Shown here one piece after another: positions 1 to 6,965 of a stretch of 7,539 bases of DNA. The DNA comes from Ruminococcus sp. GTDB lineage: Bacteria > Bacillota > Clostridia > Oscillospirales > Ruminococcaceae. The DNA is taken from positions 1-7,539 of the forward strand of contig DMBA01000220.1 in the NCBI GenBank assembly GCA_003446315.1. Direction: 5' to 3'. Every line of letters starts with the position of its first letter. The stretch's first letter is position 1. The notes beneath the pieces were generated by a model, which saw only the letters and a program-made list of their open reading frames with translations, did not search any database and was not told the DNA's origin. The translations under genes were made by a program, and so were the position numbers.

Positions 1-67
1 TGTAAAAATCCGTTCTGCGCAATTGCCGGCGCTTTACCGGTTTGGCAGGTGTTTTCGGCAAGCGCTT

Positions 68-1063
68 TCATGTACTGCGAACCGGATTCCGATAAAGATG
101 GATTGTGAACACTGTACCTTTTCCTGCTGCACTCTGTACTTCGATGGTTCCGTCATGCACGCGGATGATCTGCCTTGCCATAGCAAGCCCGATGCCTACG
201 CTGTCCGGAGATGCATTGCCCGCTTTATAGAATCGCTCAAAAATATGCGGGAGATGCTCTTGTTCGATGCCTTTTCCGTTATCTTCAATCGAAATCGTCG
301 TGTGCAGATTGTTCTGACCGGCAGATATCTTCACAAATCCGCCCGGTTCTGTATGTTCGATGCAGTTTTTGATGATGTTGGAAAGTGCCTCTTTCAGCCA
401 GTGACCATCTGCCCATAGGATGATCCCGTCAGGAATCTTACAAATATATTCCACATCTGCGACATCCGCCATAATCAAAAGCGGCTCGGAAAGATCCGCG
501 ATCATTGCACTTAGATCCGCTTTTTCCGGTTTCATCTCCAGAACGCCTGCTTCCAGTTGTGAAAGCGTAAGGAGATTTTTGAGCAGCCATGTCATTTTGT
601 TGATCTGGGCATCAATCTTTCCGGCATATTCCATCCGCTGCGCATCACTGACCGTTTCATTCATCAACAGCTCATTCATCAGCGAAATGGCTGTAAGCGG
701 TGTTTTGAACTGATGAGAGATATCAGACATCATATCCGAAATATATTTTTTCTGATGATGCTCAGAAGCATACTGTTCCCGCAGAATGGTGATGACCTTG
801 TAGATCTCGCTTTGCAGAATGCCGATGCTCCCTTCCGAGATCTTCTGCATTTCCGGCAGGGAAGCATAATCCTGCACCTTTGTGATATAGGATATCAATT
901 CATTGATCTGCTTTTGGTTTTTCCTTTTTTCAACGATGTCCGCTGCTAATATGATAACCAATGCAGATGCCAGCACGCACATCCCAAGGCGCGGATCTGC
1001 CGGCAGAATGCACAGGAAAAATGCAGCGGCTGCAATTCCGATCCTGAATTTCATGTTCATCAT
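68..1063 (-). CDS. Intramembrane-sensing-type sensor histidine kinase (BceS-like architecture)
   Basis: This 331-residue membrane kinase should phosphorylate the adjacent response regulator. Two helices (about 5-20 and 25-43) are joined by only a few residues around PADPR, so there is essentially no extracytoplasmic sensor domain. The cytoplasmic part has an H-box DISHQFKTPLTAI with H117, an N-box around NIIKNCIEH (N229, N233), G1 DNGKGI at 261-266, an F-box IFERFYK near 274-280, and G2 VGIGLAMAR near 289-297. The catalytic set is complete. Kinases of this shape (BceS, VncS and similar) are generally thought to sense through a partner ABC transporter, which fits the gene order here. The start at 1063 overlaps the regulator stop as ATGA. 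Further in-frame ATGs at 1060 and 1054 are possible. No convincing terminator follows in the remaining 67 bases. Confidence 0.95.
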   Translation of the reverse strand: MMNMKFRIGIAAAAFFLCILPADPRLGMCVLASALVIILAADIVEKRKNQKQINELISYITKVQDYASLPEMQKISEGSIGILQSEIYKVITILREQYASEHHQKKYISDMMSDISHQFKTPLTAISLMNELLMNETVSDAQRMEYAGKIDAQINKMTWLLKNLLTLSQLEAGVLEMKPEKADLSAMIADLSEPLLIMADVADVEYICKIPDGIILWADGHWLKEALSNIIKNCIEHTEPGGFVKISAGQNNLHTTISIEDNGKGIEQEHLPHIFERFYKAGNASPDSVGIGLAMARQIIRVHDGTIEVQSAAGKGTVFTIHLYRNPVRST

Positions 1064-1767
1064 ACCATCCGATAGCCCATGCCGCGAACGGTCTGGATCA
1101 CGGGCGCATCGCCTTCCTGCTCCAGCTTTTTTCTGAGCCTTTTGACATATACCGTCAGGGTATTGTCATTGACAAAATCGCCTGCGCTGTCCCACATATT
1201 GTTCAGGATCTGCTGCCGTGTCAGGAGCTGCCCTCTGTTTCTGACAAAGGTCAGGAGCAGTCTGTATTCTGCGGCGGAAAGAAAGATCTCCTCATCGTCG
1301 CGCATGATCCTGCCGCTGTGGATATCCAGCGTATTTCTGCCGATCCCGATGGGCTTCTGCGTATCATCCGGCTTTGTCCCGGCTTCATCCGCAGGGGCGC
1401 TGCTTCCGGTTCTTCTTCGCATCACTGCCTTCATTCTGGCTAACAGCTCCCGGATCCGGAACGGCTTTGCAATATAATCATCGGCTTCCTGTTCAAAGGC
1501 AAGAACAGTGTGCACTTCATCGTCAAAGGCGGTCAGAAAAATGATCGGAACATCTGATTTTTCCCGGATCGCATTGCAGATCCGGTAACCGTCACCGTCC
1601 GGAAGCGATATGTCGAGAAGGCACACATCATAGTGTACCTTCTCTTTGAATGCTTCTATGGCGCTGTGCATATCCCCGAAGGCTTCGACCTCATAGCCTT
1701 CCTGTGAAAGGGCGATTTTCAGTCCTTCCACAATAATGGGATCATCTTCTGCGATCAATACTTTCAT
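1060..1767 (-). CDS. OmpR/PhoB-family response regulator
   Basis: This 235-residue DNA-binding regulator is the expected partner of the histidine kinase downstream. The receiver domain covers about 1-118: acidic pair D8/D9, phosphoacceptor D52 in LLDISLPDGDG, T79 and K101 (KPF). After a low-complexity linker (about 119-139), the winged-helix effector domain covers about 140-235, with recognition-helix region TLTVYVKRLRKKLE at about 203-216 and the usual ending TVRGMGYRMV. The reading frame is open back to 1884, but the receiver fold begins at MKVLIAEDD. The ATG at 1767 has GGAG at 1773-1776 and forms an ATGA overlap with the permease stop, so I reject the longer start. It probably binds the CTGTCAC repeats upstream of the ATPase gene and controls its own operon. 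That is inferred, not shown. Confidence 0.96.
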   Translation of the reverse strand: MKVLIAEDDPIIVEGLKIALSQEGYEVEAFGDMHSAIEAFKEKVHYDVCLLDISLPDGDGYRICNAIREKSDVPIIFLTAFDDEVHTVLAFEQEADDYIAKPFRIRELLARMKAVMRRRTGSSAPADEAGTKPDDTQKPIGIGRNTLDIHSGRIMRDDEEIFLSAAEYRLLLTFVRNRGQLLTRQQILNNMWDSAGDFVNDNTLTVYVKRLRKKLEQEGDAPVIQTVRGMGYRMV

Positions 1768-4730
1768 ATATTCTCCATTCGTATTTCTTCGATCAGCCGT
1801 TTTCCGCTGTCGTGTCCGTAACACGCTTTCGTGAAGATCGTCAATCCGGCGATGCCGGTCAGCAGCGTAATGACGATCATCCACACCGGGAAGGTAATGT
1901 GCAAGCCGGCATATTCCACAGCGAGCAGTTTATATAAACACAGCACAAAAACGAGCGTGATCACAGCCGCATTCCGGAATGCTTTTGTTAAGATCCGGAT
2001 ATTTTCGGTCAGAAGCATTTTGTTCTTCTGCTTTTGGGTGATGCCCAGCGAGTGCAGCACAGCCATTTCCGTATGTCTTGCCAGACACCTGCCCATCACG
2101 GAATTATACAGATTCAGCAGACAGATCAGCGCGATCAAAAGCGTAAAACAAACAGCTACGATATTTGCGATCTTTGTAATCACGCCGGCAAAGTCCGTCA
2201 TATTGAAGATCTCTGTTGATCTGAGGGCAGAGCGTCCGAATTCATCCTTGATACCGGAAAGTGTTCTGATGAGTTCCGCATCATCCGTATTAAAGAATAT
2301 GAACTTTGATGTGTCGTTTGTTCCGAATGCAGGATCTGTGAGCCTGATCTGCTCCTGCGTCTGCTCTGAAATGAACATGAAGATTCTGTTGCTGTTCAGA
2401 ACACAATATTCCTGCACATCTTCAGCATTGACATATCCTGCAAATGCAGCCGGAACAGTGCATTTATATGCTTCATCTGTTTCTTCATCGTATTCCAAAA
2501 GCTCCATCCGGATGGAATCGCCTTCTTTTACAGATAAAGGCTGCTTGAATTCATATTTTGCATAATCGGGTTTATGCGCATCCTCTGCAAAGAACTTGAA
2601 ATCGTTTGAGGTGATCCTGAGGGTATCATACACCAGCACAGGGCATGCTTCCGCATCTTTATATTGAGCAAGGCTGATTCCTGCATGATCTGCCAGCCGA
2701 TTGAATGCTTCATTTTTCAGTGTGATGAAGCCGCCCCATGGGCATGAATAGATATTTTTGTACCTCCCTTCACCGGTCAGATACTGCTGGATGGTTTCGG
2801 GAGATGCATCCGGGAACCACTGTTCCAGGATCTCTTTTGCTTTATTTTGATATGCTTCACTATAGAATTCCAGCGGAATGCACTCTGTGAAGTAAGTGAT
2901 ATTCAGTTCCTGATAGCCGCTGACATACGTCGAATTCGTGATATCGTCCTTGCCGGATTGATACCGTTCATCGGCAAGGAAGGCATCGTTTTGAAACACA
3001 TAGGAATAGCCGTTGTAAGCCGTACCCGGCAGGATCTCTTCCGCATCCTGCATGGTGACCAGAATATCGCCGATGCTTCCCGCTGCAAAAGCGGTGATAA
3101 GGGTCAGGGCGGTAAATGCGGTAATGCTTCTGATGATGCCCTTTGTGGATGCATCATTTCTTTCGACGGAAGCTGTTCCAAGGAGTTTTTCGGCTTCTCC
3201 CTTCCGCATCATGCCGAGATAGCTTTTATATCCCTTTTTCCGGAGCTTCATGGAAGTTTCATTGCCTCTGATGCTTTCAACCGGCCCGATTTTACTGATT
3301 TTCCGTGCAGGGCTCCATGCCGAGATCCAGACGGCGATCACGGAGAAAAGGATAATCAACAGGATATTCAGGGGATTGATGACAAGATGATAGGATATCT
3401 CATACGATCTTTTCGAGACAACATTGAAAATGATGGTATCAAAGATTTTTGAAAAATGCGGATAAAGCAGCGCCATACCGCCTTTTACGCCAAGCAGCCC
3501 GATGATGATTCCCAGCGGAAGCGAAAGACAAAGCAGGGAGAACACCTCATAATAGACGCTCCATTTTTTTTGTTTGCGTGTCGCACCCACAGAGGAAAGC
3601 ATGCCAAGATACCGGCATCTTTCCCGATAGGACATCGTGAATACATTGTATATCAGTACGAGTGATGCAGCCGTAATCAGCACGACAAAGAATGCCTGAC
3701 AAAACAGCATCAGGAAGTTGAGCTTATGATCTTGCCCGTTTGCAGTAAATGCCAGAAGCGGATCATTTGCAACGATCCTGCCGTTTTCCACGGGGATCAT
3801 TGCACCTGTTTTGGTTTGATAGCTGCTGCCTTTTTGGAGTATTGTATCTCTTTCTTCCGGTGTTCTGGAATTGTCCAGGATCTTTGCAATTTCACCGAAG
3901 CAGTCTTCCTTTGTGTGGATGTCGATGGTCAGCACAGCATTCAGTTTTTCATTTCCGGTTCCTGTTTGATCTGCCCCTGTGAGCGCGATATATCCGCCCT
4001 GACTCGGCAGCCCGAAGAACGGTTCTTCCATAATGCCGACCACGGTCAGACGCTTTTTGAGTCCTGTAGGCTTATGTATCATCTCGATCGCAGCATTGGT
4101 TTTGTTATAGGGGAAATGATCGGGTGTTTTTAATGTTTCTCCGGGAGTAATATGAAATTCAAAAGGGAAAAGTGCTTTGTTTTGTTCGAATCCTTCTTTT
4201 TTTCGTGCTTCCGTTTCTTCATAGGTGAATGCATGAATGTATCGTTCAAAACAATCAATATCAATGGTATCACCCGGCTGGATCTCAGCGCCTTCATCCA
4301 GTGCTCTTTGGCTGATGATGACTTCATCTGCGTTCTCCGGATAACGGCCTTCTTTCACCTGAATGTTCATCTGTTCAAAGAGGGATCCGGAATACGCTTT
4401 CAGTTCAAGAAACGGCGTAGTTTCCGGATTTCCGCTTGCGGGAAACGCCGTATATCCGAGTGGTTTCGAGACATCAAATCGCTCCACAAAGGAAAGCGCT
4501 TTGATCTGTTCAGCCTGTTCTTTGTCAATATCATATACCTGATAATGCCAGCTTCCGCTGTCCGCCACAACTGCATTTTTCAGATAATCCAGAAGGGTAT
4601 CCCTGCCGATGAATACGGCTGTCATCAGAATGACCATAATCAGGATGCCGAGAAACGTAATCAGTGTACGCTTCCGGTTTTTCATCATATAGGTTTTGGT
4701 AACCTGAAAGATAATTTTTTTATTGTCCAT
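1764..4730 (-). CDS. FtsX/MacB-family ABC transporter permease with two large extracytoplasmic domains
   Basis: This 988-residue membrane protein is the permease partner of the upstream ATPase. By hydrophobicity it reads as two similar halves. The first has TM1 (about 22-42), a large extracytoplasmic domain (about 43-337), then TM2-TM4 (about 338-362, 393-413, 453-472). The second has TM5 (about 533-555), a second large extracytoplasmic domain (about 556-847), then TM6-TM8 (about 849-874, 918-936, 948-967). Each half carries the FtsX cytoplasmic signature after its second helix: YRERCRYLGMLSSVGATRKQ near 368-387 and HTEMAVLHSLGITQKQ near 886-901. BceB-type permeases have ten helices and one large domain, so this is a different subtype, closer to duplicated MacB/LolC-like proteins (COG0577). 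Such transporters usually act mechanically on peptides or lipids rather than by classical transport. A weak site (GGTGAT, just upstream of the ATG) precedes the start. Its stop overlaps the regulator start as ATGA. Confidence 0.93.
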   Translation of the reverse strand: MDNKKIIFQVTKTYMMKNRKRTLITFLGILIMVILMTAVFIGRDTLLDYLKNAVVADSGSWHYQVYDIDKEQAEQIKALSFVERFDVSKPLGYTAFPASGNPETTPFLELKAYSGSLFEQMNIQVKEGRYPENADEVIISQRALDEGAEIQPGDTIDIDCFERYIHAFTYEETEARKKEGFEQNKALFPFEFHITPGETLKTPDHFPYNKTNAAIEMIHKPTGLKKRLTVVGIMEEPFFGLPSQGGYIALTGADQTGTGNEKLNAVLTIDIHTKEDCFGEIAKILDNSRTPEERDTILQKGSSYQTKTGAMIPVENGRIVANDPLLAFTANGQDHKLNFLMLFCQAFFVVLITAASLVLIYNVFTMSYRERCRYLGMLSSVGATRKQKKWSVYYEVFSLLCLSLPLGIIIGLLGVKGGMALLYPHFSKIFDTIIFNVVSKRSYEISYHLVINPLNILLIILFSVIAVWISAWSPARKISKIGPVESIRGNETSMKLRKKGYKSYLGMMRKGEAEKLLGTASVERNDASTKGIIRSITAFTALTLITAFAAGSIGDILVTMQDAEEILPGTAYNGYSYVFQNDAFLADERYQSGKDDITNSTYVSGYQELNITYFTECIPLEFYSEAYQNKAKEILEQWFPDASPETIQQYLTGEGRYKNIYSCPWGGFITLKNEAFNRLADHAGISLAQYKDAEACPVLVYDTLRITSNDFKFFAEDAHKPDYAKYEFKQPLSVKEGDSIRMELLEYDEETDEAYKCTVPAAFAGYVNAEDVQEYCVLNSNRIFMFISEQTQEQIRLTDPAFGTNDTSKFIFFNTDDAELIRTLSGIKDEFGRSALRSTEIFNMTDFAGVITKIANIVAVCFTLLIALICLLNLYNSVMGRCLARHTEMAVLHSLGITQKQKNKMLLTENIRILTKAFRNAAVITLVFVLCLYKLLAVEYAGLHITFPVWMIVITLLTGIAGLTIFTKACYGHDSGKRLIEEIRMENI

Positions 4731-4756
4731 AATATCACCGCCGTTTCTCTTTCAGG

Positions 4757-5446
4757 TCAAACCAGATTTCTGACTTTTTCATTTCTGCAAATGCAGCCGT
4801 CCACAATGCTGATGATCCGGTCAGCCTGCATTGCCAGAGATTCGTCATGGGTAATCAGGATCAAAGTCTGCTTGTTTGTCTGATTGGATTCTTTCAGCAG
4901 TTCAATGATCTCCTCACCGGTTTTACGGTCGAGATTTCCGGTTGGTTCATCTGCCAGCAGGATCGCAGGATGGCTGTAGAGTGCCCGCCCGATCGAGACT
5001 CTCTGCTGCTGTCCGCCGGAAAGCTGACTGGGAAGATTGCCTCTCCTGTCCGTCAGTCCCAGATGCGCGACCACCTGATCGAGTCGTTCCCGATCCAGCG
5101 GTCTGCCGTCCAAAAGATGCGGAAGTGCGATGTTTTCATCGACATTGAGTACCGGCATCAGATTATAGAACTGATAAACCAGACCGATCTGTCTTCTTCG
5201 GAAGATCGCCAGCTTATCCTCATTTAAGCTGTTCATATCCGTACCGTCAATATAGACCTTTCCGGATGTTGGCTGATCCACGCCGCCCAGAATGTGCAAA
5301 AGCGTAGATTTGCCGCTGCCCGAAGGCCCGATGATAGATACAAATTCTCCTTTTTCAACGGTAAAGCTCACGTTATTGAGCGCCGTAACTGCTGTTTCGC
5401 CTTTTCCGTAAACTTTTGATACGTTTTCACATCTTAAAATTTCCAT
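4757..5446 (-). CDS. ABC transporter ATP-binding protein (MacB/LolD/BceA type)
   Basis: This 229-residue protein is the cytoplasmic ATPase that should power the permease encoded just downstream. All ABC motifs are intact: Walker A GPSGSGKST at residues 40-48, Q-loop Q92 in VYQFYNLMP, signature LSGGQQQR at 142-149, Walker B ILLADEP at 162-168 with catalytic E167, D-loop around GNLD, and H-loop H200 in LITHD. The length and the NLMP and NLPSQLSGG contexts are typical of the MacB/LolD/BceA family, whose partners are FtsX-type permeases. The start is fixed by a strong GGGAGG site (5452-5457) five bases before the ATG. It is the first gene of the minus-strand operon, 26 bp ahead of the permease gene. 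The substrate cannot be read from the ATPase. Antimicrobial peptide defence is inferred from the two-component genes downstream. Confidence 0.97.
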   Translation of the reverse strand: MEILRCENVSKVYGKGETAVTALNNVSFTVEKGEFVSIIGPSGSGKSTLLHILGGVDQPTSGKVYIDGTDMNSLNEDKLAIFRRRQIGLVYQFYNLMPVLNVDENIALPHLLDGRPLDRERLDQVVAHLGLTDRRGNLPSQLSGGQQQRVSIGRALYSHPAILLADEPTGNLDRKTGEEIIELLKESNQTNKQTLILITHDESLAMQADRIISIVDGCICRNEKVRNLV

Positions 5447-5483
5447 GTTAGCCTCCCTGTTTCGGTAACGATTATATGATTCT

Positions 5484-5529
5484 AATATACCCCCTTTTTC
5501 TGACAGTACAGTGACAACTCAGGTGACAG
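5484..5529 (-). promoter_or_regulatory. Pho-box-like heptamer array with -10 box, promoter of the ABC/two-component operon
   Basis: Read on the minus strand there are three heptamers: CTGTCAC (5529-5523), TTGTCAC (5517-5511) and CTGTCAG (5506-5500). The spacers are 5 and 4 bp, giving a 12 and 11 bp period. The last heptamer is followed by exactly 10 bases (AAAAAGGGGG) and then TATATT (5489-5484). No good -35 hexamer lies 17 bp from this -10. OmpR/PhoB activators bind direct repeats of about 11 bp, and in Pho-box promoters the repeat replaces the -35 about 10 bp before the -10. The match is seen in the sequence. The activator identity is inferred to be the regulator at 1767-1060. A start near 5477 would give a leader of about 30 nt. 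An alternative -10 (TATAAT) lies at 5476-5471. Confidence 0.6.
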
Positions 5530-5589
5530 TTTCGTCACTTTTCAGGCACACGGTCATTTGCATATTCAGGCAATGGTTCCTGCATTTAT

Positions 5590-5618
5590 AGTATATACCT
5601 TTTCGGCTGGTTTGTAAA
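5590..5618 (-). promoter_or_regulatory. Distal sigma-70-type promoter for the ABC/two-component operon
   Basis: On the minus strand TTTACA (5618-5613) and TATACT (5595-5590) are separated by 17 bp, each one mismatch from consensus. Transcription would begin near 5583 and give the ATPase gene a leader of about 137 nt running through the heptamer array. This could supply basal expression while the proximal Pho-box-like promoter supplies induced expression. The promoter is predicted from sequence only. Confidence 0.55.
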
Positions 5619-5650
5619 GCGTTTTTGCCGCTTTGACCGGATCTGATCCG
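5616..5650. promoter_or_regulatory. Cluster of short dyads, possible operator
   Basis: Two inverted repeats lie side by side between the divergent promoters. AAAGCG (5616-5621) pairs with CGCTTT (5629-5634) across 7 bp, flanked by outer GGT (5609-5611) and ACC (5636-5638). The perfect 13-bp palindrome CGGATC-T-GATCCG lies at 5638-5650. The first dyad overlaps the -35 of the distal minus-strand promoter, as an operator might. A wider pair, CTTTTCGG (5599-5606) and CCGAAAAG (5648-5655), encloses most of this. No specific regulator can be named, and short dyads can arise by chance. Confidence 0.35.
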
Positions 5651-5681
5651 AAAAGAGATGTGAACAGAACAGACTTTTATC

Positions 5682-5710
5682 TTGCAATCAAACGGCAGAT
5701 ATGGTATAAT
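5682..5710 (+). promoter_or_regulatory. Extended -10 promoter for the rightward genes
   Basis: TTGCAA (5682-5687) lies 17 bp before a perfect TATAAT (5705-5710) preceded by TGG, making an extended -10 (TGnTATAAT). Transcription would start near 5717, about 54 nt before the ATG at 5771. Because the promoter lies inside the open frame that extends back to 5633, it argues against any start upstream of it for the first rightward gene. Confidence 0.75.
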
Positions 5711-5759
5711 AAAAACAACGACATTTTTATGAAAGAAAGCGTGCGTACAAATACAGAAC

Positions 5760-5764
5760 AGGAG
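5760..5764 (+). promoter_or_regulatory. Shine-Dalgarno site that fixes the ATC hydrolase-family start
   Basis: AGGAG stands six bases before the ATG at 5771. The upstream in-frame candidates, TTG at 5633 and ATG at 5729, have no comparable site, and the TTG is upstream of the predicted transcription start. Confidence 0.8.
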
Positions 5765-5770
5765 AAAAAG

Positions 5771-6427
5771 ATGGAAGAACTTGTAAACCGTGCGATCCGA
5801 AGATACCTGAAAAAGCATTATCCGGGTGAAATGCGGCGGATCGTCTGTCGTGCAGCCAGAATCCGTCCGAAGCTGATGCGCCGTGCGCCCGATCTCGGCG
5901 GAAAAGAAAACGCGCTTGCAAATAATCTGAATTTGTTCATTTTGTTTTTATCTTATTATGAAGCAACGAATCACAGAATGGGCGGCGATGCGATTGATGA
6001 GATCATAGCTGATCTTTACAGGCAACTGAAATTCCTGCGTGTGTTCATGAACATCAACAGACCGGGATTTCTTGTTGTACTCAGAAGATATCTGTATCAG
6101 AGCTATCAGAAATATGCCGACAAGGTGAAAGAGAAACAGAAAGAGGGAAAATGGCTTGCAACATGGGGCATGCTTGTCAATCCGAACCATACAAACGAGG
6201 GCTTTGCGTTCACACTGGTGGGCTGTCCGCTTGCTGAATATGCAAAGAAATACGGCTATATGGAGCTGATGCCGCATATGTGTGCGCTTGACCATGCCTA
6301 TGCAAAACTCCTGCATGCCCGGCTGATCCGAACGCATACTGTAGCGACCGGTGCAGATTCCTGCGATTATTGGTATGTGCCGGATCAAAGCAAAACTGCC
6401 AAAAGATATAAGGGGAAGAGCCTTTAA
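5771..6427 (+). CDS. L-2-amino-thiazoline-4-carboxylic acid hydrolase family protein
   Basis: This 218-residue protein has no signal peptide and is probably cytoplasmic. I place it in the ATC hydrolase family from its C-terminal half, where the usual conserved pattern appears in order: a GCPL segment (C152), GYMELMPHMCALDHAYA (C171, D174), RTHT at 187-190, and a GADSCDYWY ending with C198 and D199. The founding activity opens the thiazoline ring of L-2-amino-thiazoline-4-carboxylate on a route to L-cysteine. Most family members in Bacillota have no tested activity, so the substrate here is unknown. The N-terminal half is helical and basic (residues 5-40), with a hydrophobic stretch NLFILFLSYY at 54-63 that looks buried rather than membrane-spanning. 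It is the first gene after the rightward promoter, 62 bp before the next. Confidence 0.8.
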   Translation: MEELVNRAIRRYLKKHYPGEMRRIVCRAARIRPKLMRRAPDLGGKENALANNLNLFILFLSYYEATNHRMGGDAIDEIIADLYRQLKFLRVFMNINRPGFLVVLRRYLYQSYQKYADKVKEKQKEGKWLATWGMLVNPNHTNEGFAFTLVGCPLAEYAKKYGYMELMPHMCALDHAYAKLLHARLIRTHTVATGADSCDYWYVPDQSKTAKRYKGKSL

Positions 6428-6489
6428 GATAAAACCGGCGGTGCTGTATTATGCTGCGAACAATTCAAGCGGAAAGGTGAGGTGCTGTC

Positions 6490-6843
6490 ATGCGAAAACT
6501 TGCATATCTGAAAAAGCCCTTTCAATGTAATAACGAAGACACCGTATATAAAATCATGGTTTATCAGAACAAACGAGGCGGCGTTTTTCTTTTTTATTAT
6601 TGCGATATAGATGCTGTACAGGCATCATTTGATGCGTATTGTTTTGATGATCTGGAAGGGGTACTGGAAGACTGGAATGACGAAATTGATGAGAGGGGAT
6701 GGATCAATATAGACGATCCGCTGCCGGATTGTCAGCATGATGCGTTGATTCCGATTCGAGTAAAAGGACGGAATATCGGAAAGCCGGAATGGGGAAAACT
6801 GGAAACGCTGATAAACGGTGAATGGATTGCATATGATCCCTGA
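6490..6843 (+). CDS. Small acidic hypothetical protein
   Basis: I do not recognise this 117-residue protein. The start is well supported by AGGTGAGG (6475-6482) seven bases before the ATG. It has no signal peptide or membrane segment, so it is probably cytoplasmic. A tyrosine- and phenylalanine-rich stretch (GGVFLFYYCDIDAVQASF, 30-47) leads into a strongly acidic segment with regular aromatics (about 52-80, including LEDWNDEIDERGW and DDPLPDC). It ends with PIRVKGR, KPEWGKLE and NGEWIAYD. The compact alpha/beta-looking pattern and its Asp and Trp content would suit a small binding or inhibitor protein, but this is only an impression. It lies 62 bp after the ATC hydrolase-family gene, probably in the same transcript, and its stop overlaps the GNAT remnant ATG as TGATG. 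Confidence 0.8.
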   Translation: MRKLAYLKKPFQCNNEDTVYKIMVYQNKRGGVFLFYYCDIDAVQASFDAYCFDDLEGVLEDWNDEIDERGWINIDDPLPDCQHDALIPIRVKGRNIGKPEWGKLETLINGEWIAYDP

Positions 6844-6965
6844 TGCATCTTGCAGTTGATCCGGAATATCAGCGCAGAGGAAGTGCAAAGGCGCTGCCTG
6901 CATTTTACGCAAAATACGGCTTCAAAAAGGAAATTGAGGTCATTCTGATAGGAGCAGAGTTATGA
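6843..6965 (+). pseudogene. GNAT acetyltransferase remnant, internally deleted
   Basis: This 40-codon frame is recognisable as two pieces of a GNAT N-acetyltransferase. MHLAVDPEYQRRGSAKAL is beta-strand 4 plus the acetyl-CoA pyrophosphate-binding motif A (Q10-R-R-G13-S-A15). PAFYAKYGFKKEIEVIL is the motif B end with its typical FYxKxGF. In intact enzymes these pieces are separated by a few tens of residues, and an N-terminal half of roughly 60-80 residues precedes them. Both are missing here, and the upstream gene is not GNAT-like. The remaining frame is still open. Its ATG overlaps the previous stop (TGATG) and its stop overlaps the next start (ATGA). A complete, active enzyme is very unlikely. 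It could still be translated as a short peptide that couples its neighbours. Confidence 0.75.

Noticed and set aside
1..67. Possible terminator after the kinase gene (AGCGCTTGCC pairing imperfectly with GGTAAAGCGC)
   Set aside because: The stem is bulged with a long loop, and the only T run is more than 20 bases further on, so it is not a convincing intrinsic terminator.
1768..1884. Longer response-regulator start at 1884 adding 39 residues
   Set aside because: The extension lies inside the permease gene in another frame, is not receiver-like, and the ATG at 1767 has its own GGAG site and ATGA overlap.
1831..2565. 244-codon plus-strand open frame, and similar frames at 2847-3452 and 4152-4883
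   Set aside because: All lie antisense to the permease or ATPase genes, have no recognisable domains, and look like shadows of the coding strand.
5633..5770. TTG start at 5633 (or ATG at 5729) for the ATC hydrolase-family gene
   Set aside because: The promoter TTGCAA-17-TATAAT lies inside this stretch, and only the ATG at 5771 has a Shine-Dalgarno site.
5519..5818. 99-codon minus-strand open frame in the divergent intergenic region, possibly a leader peptide
   Set aside because: It overlaps the start of the ATC hydrolase-family gene and both promoters, has no good ribosome site, and its short in-frame tail peptide also lacks one.
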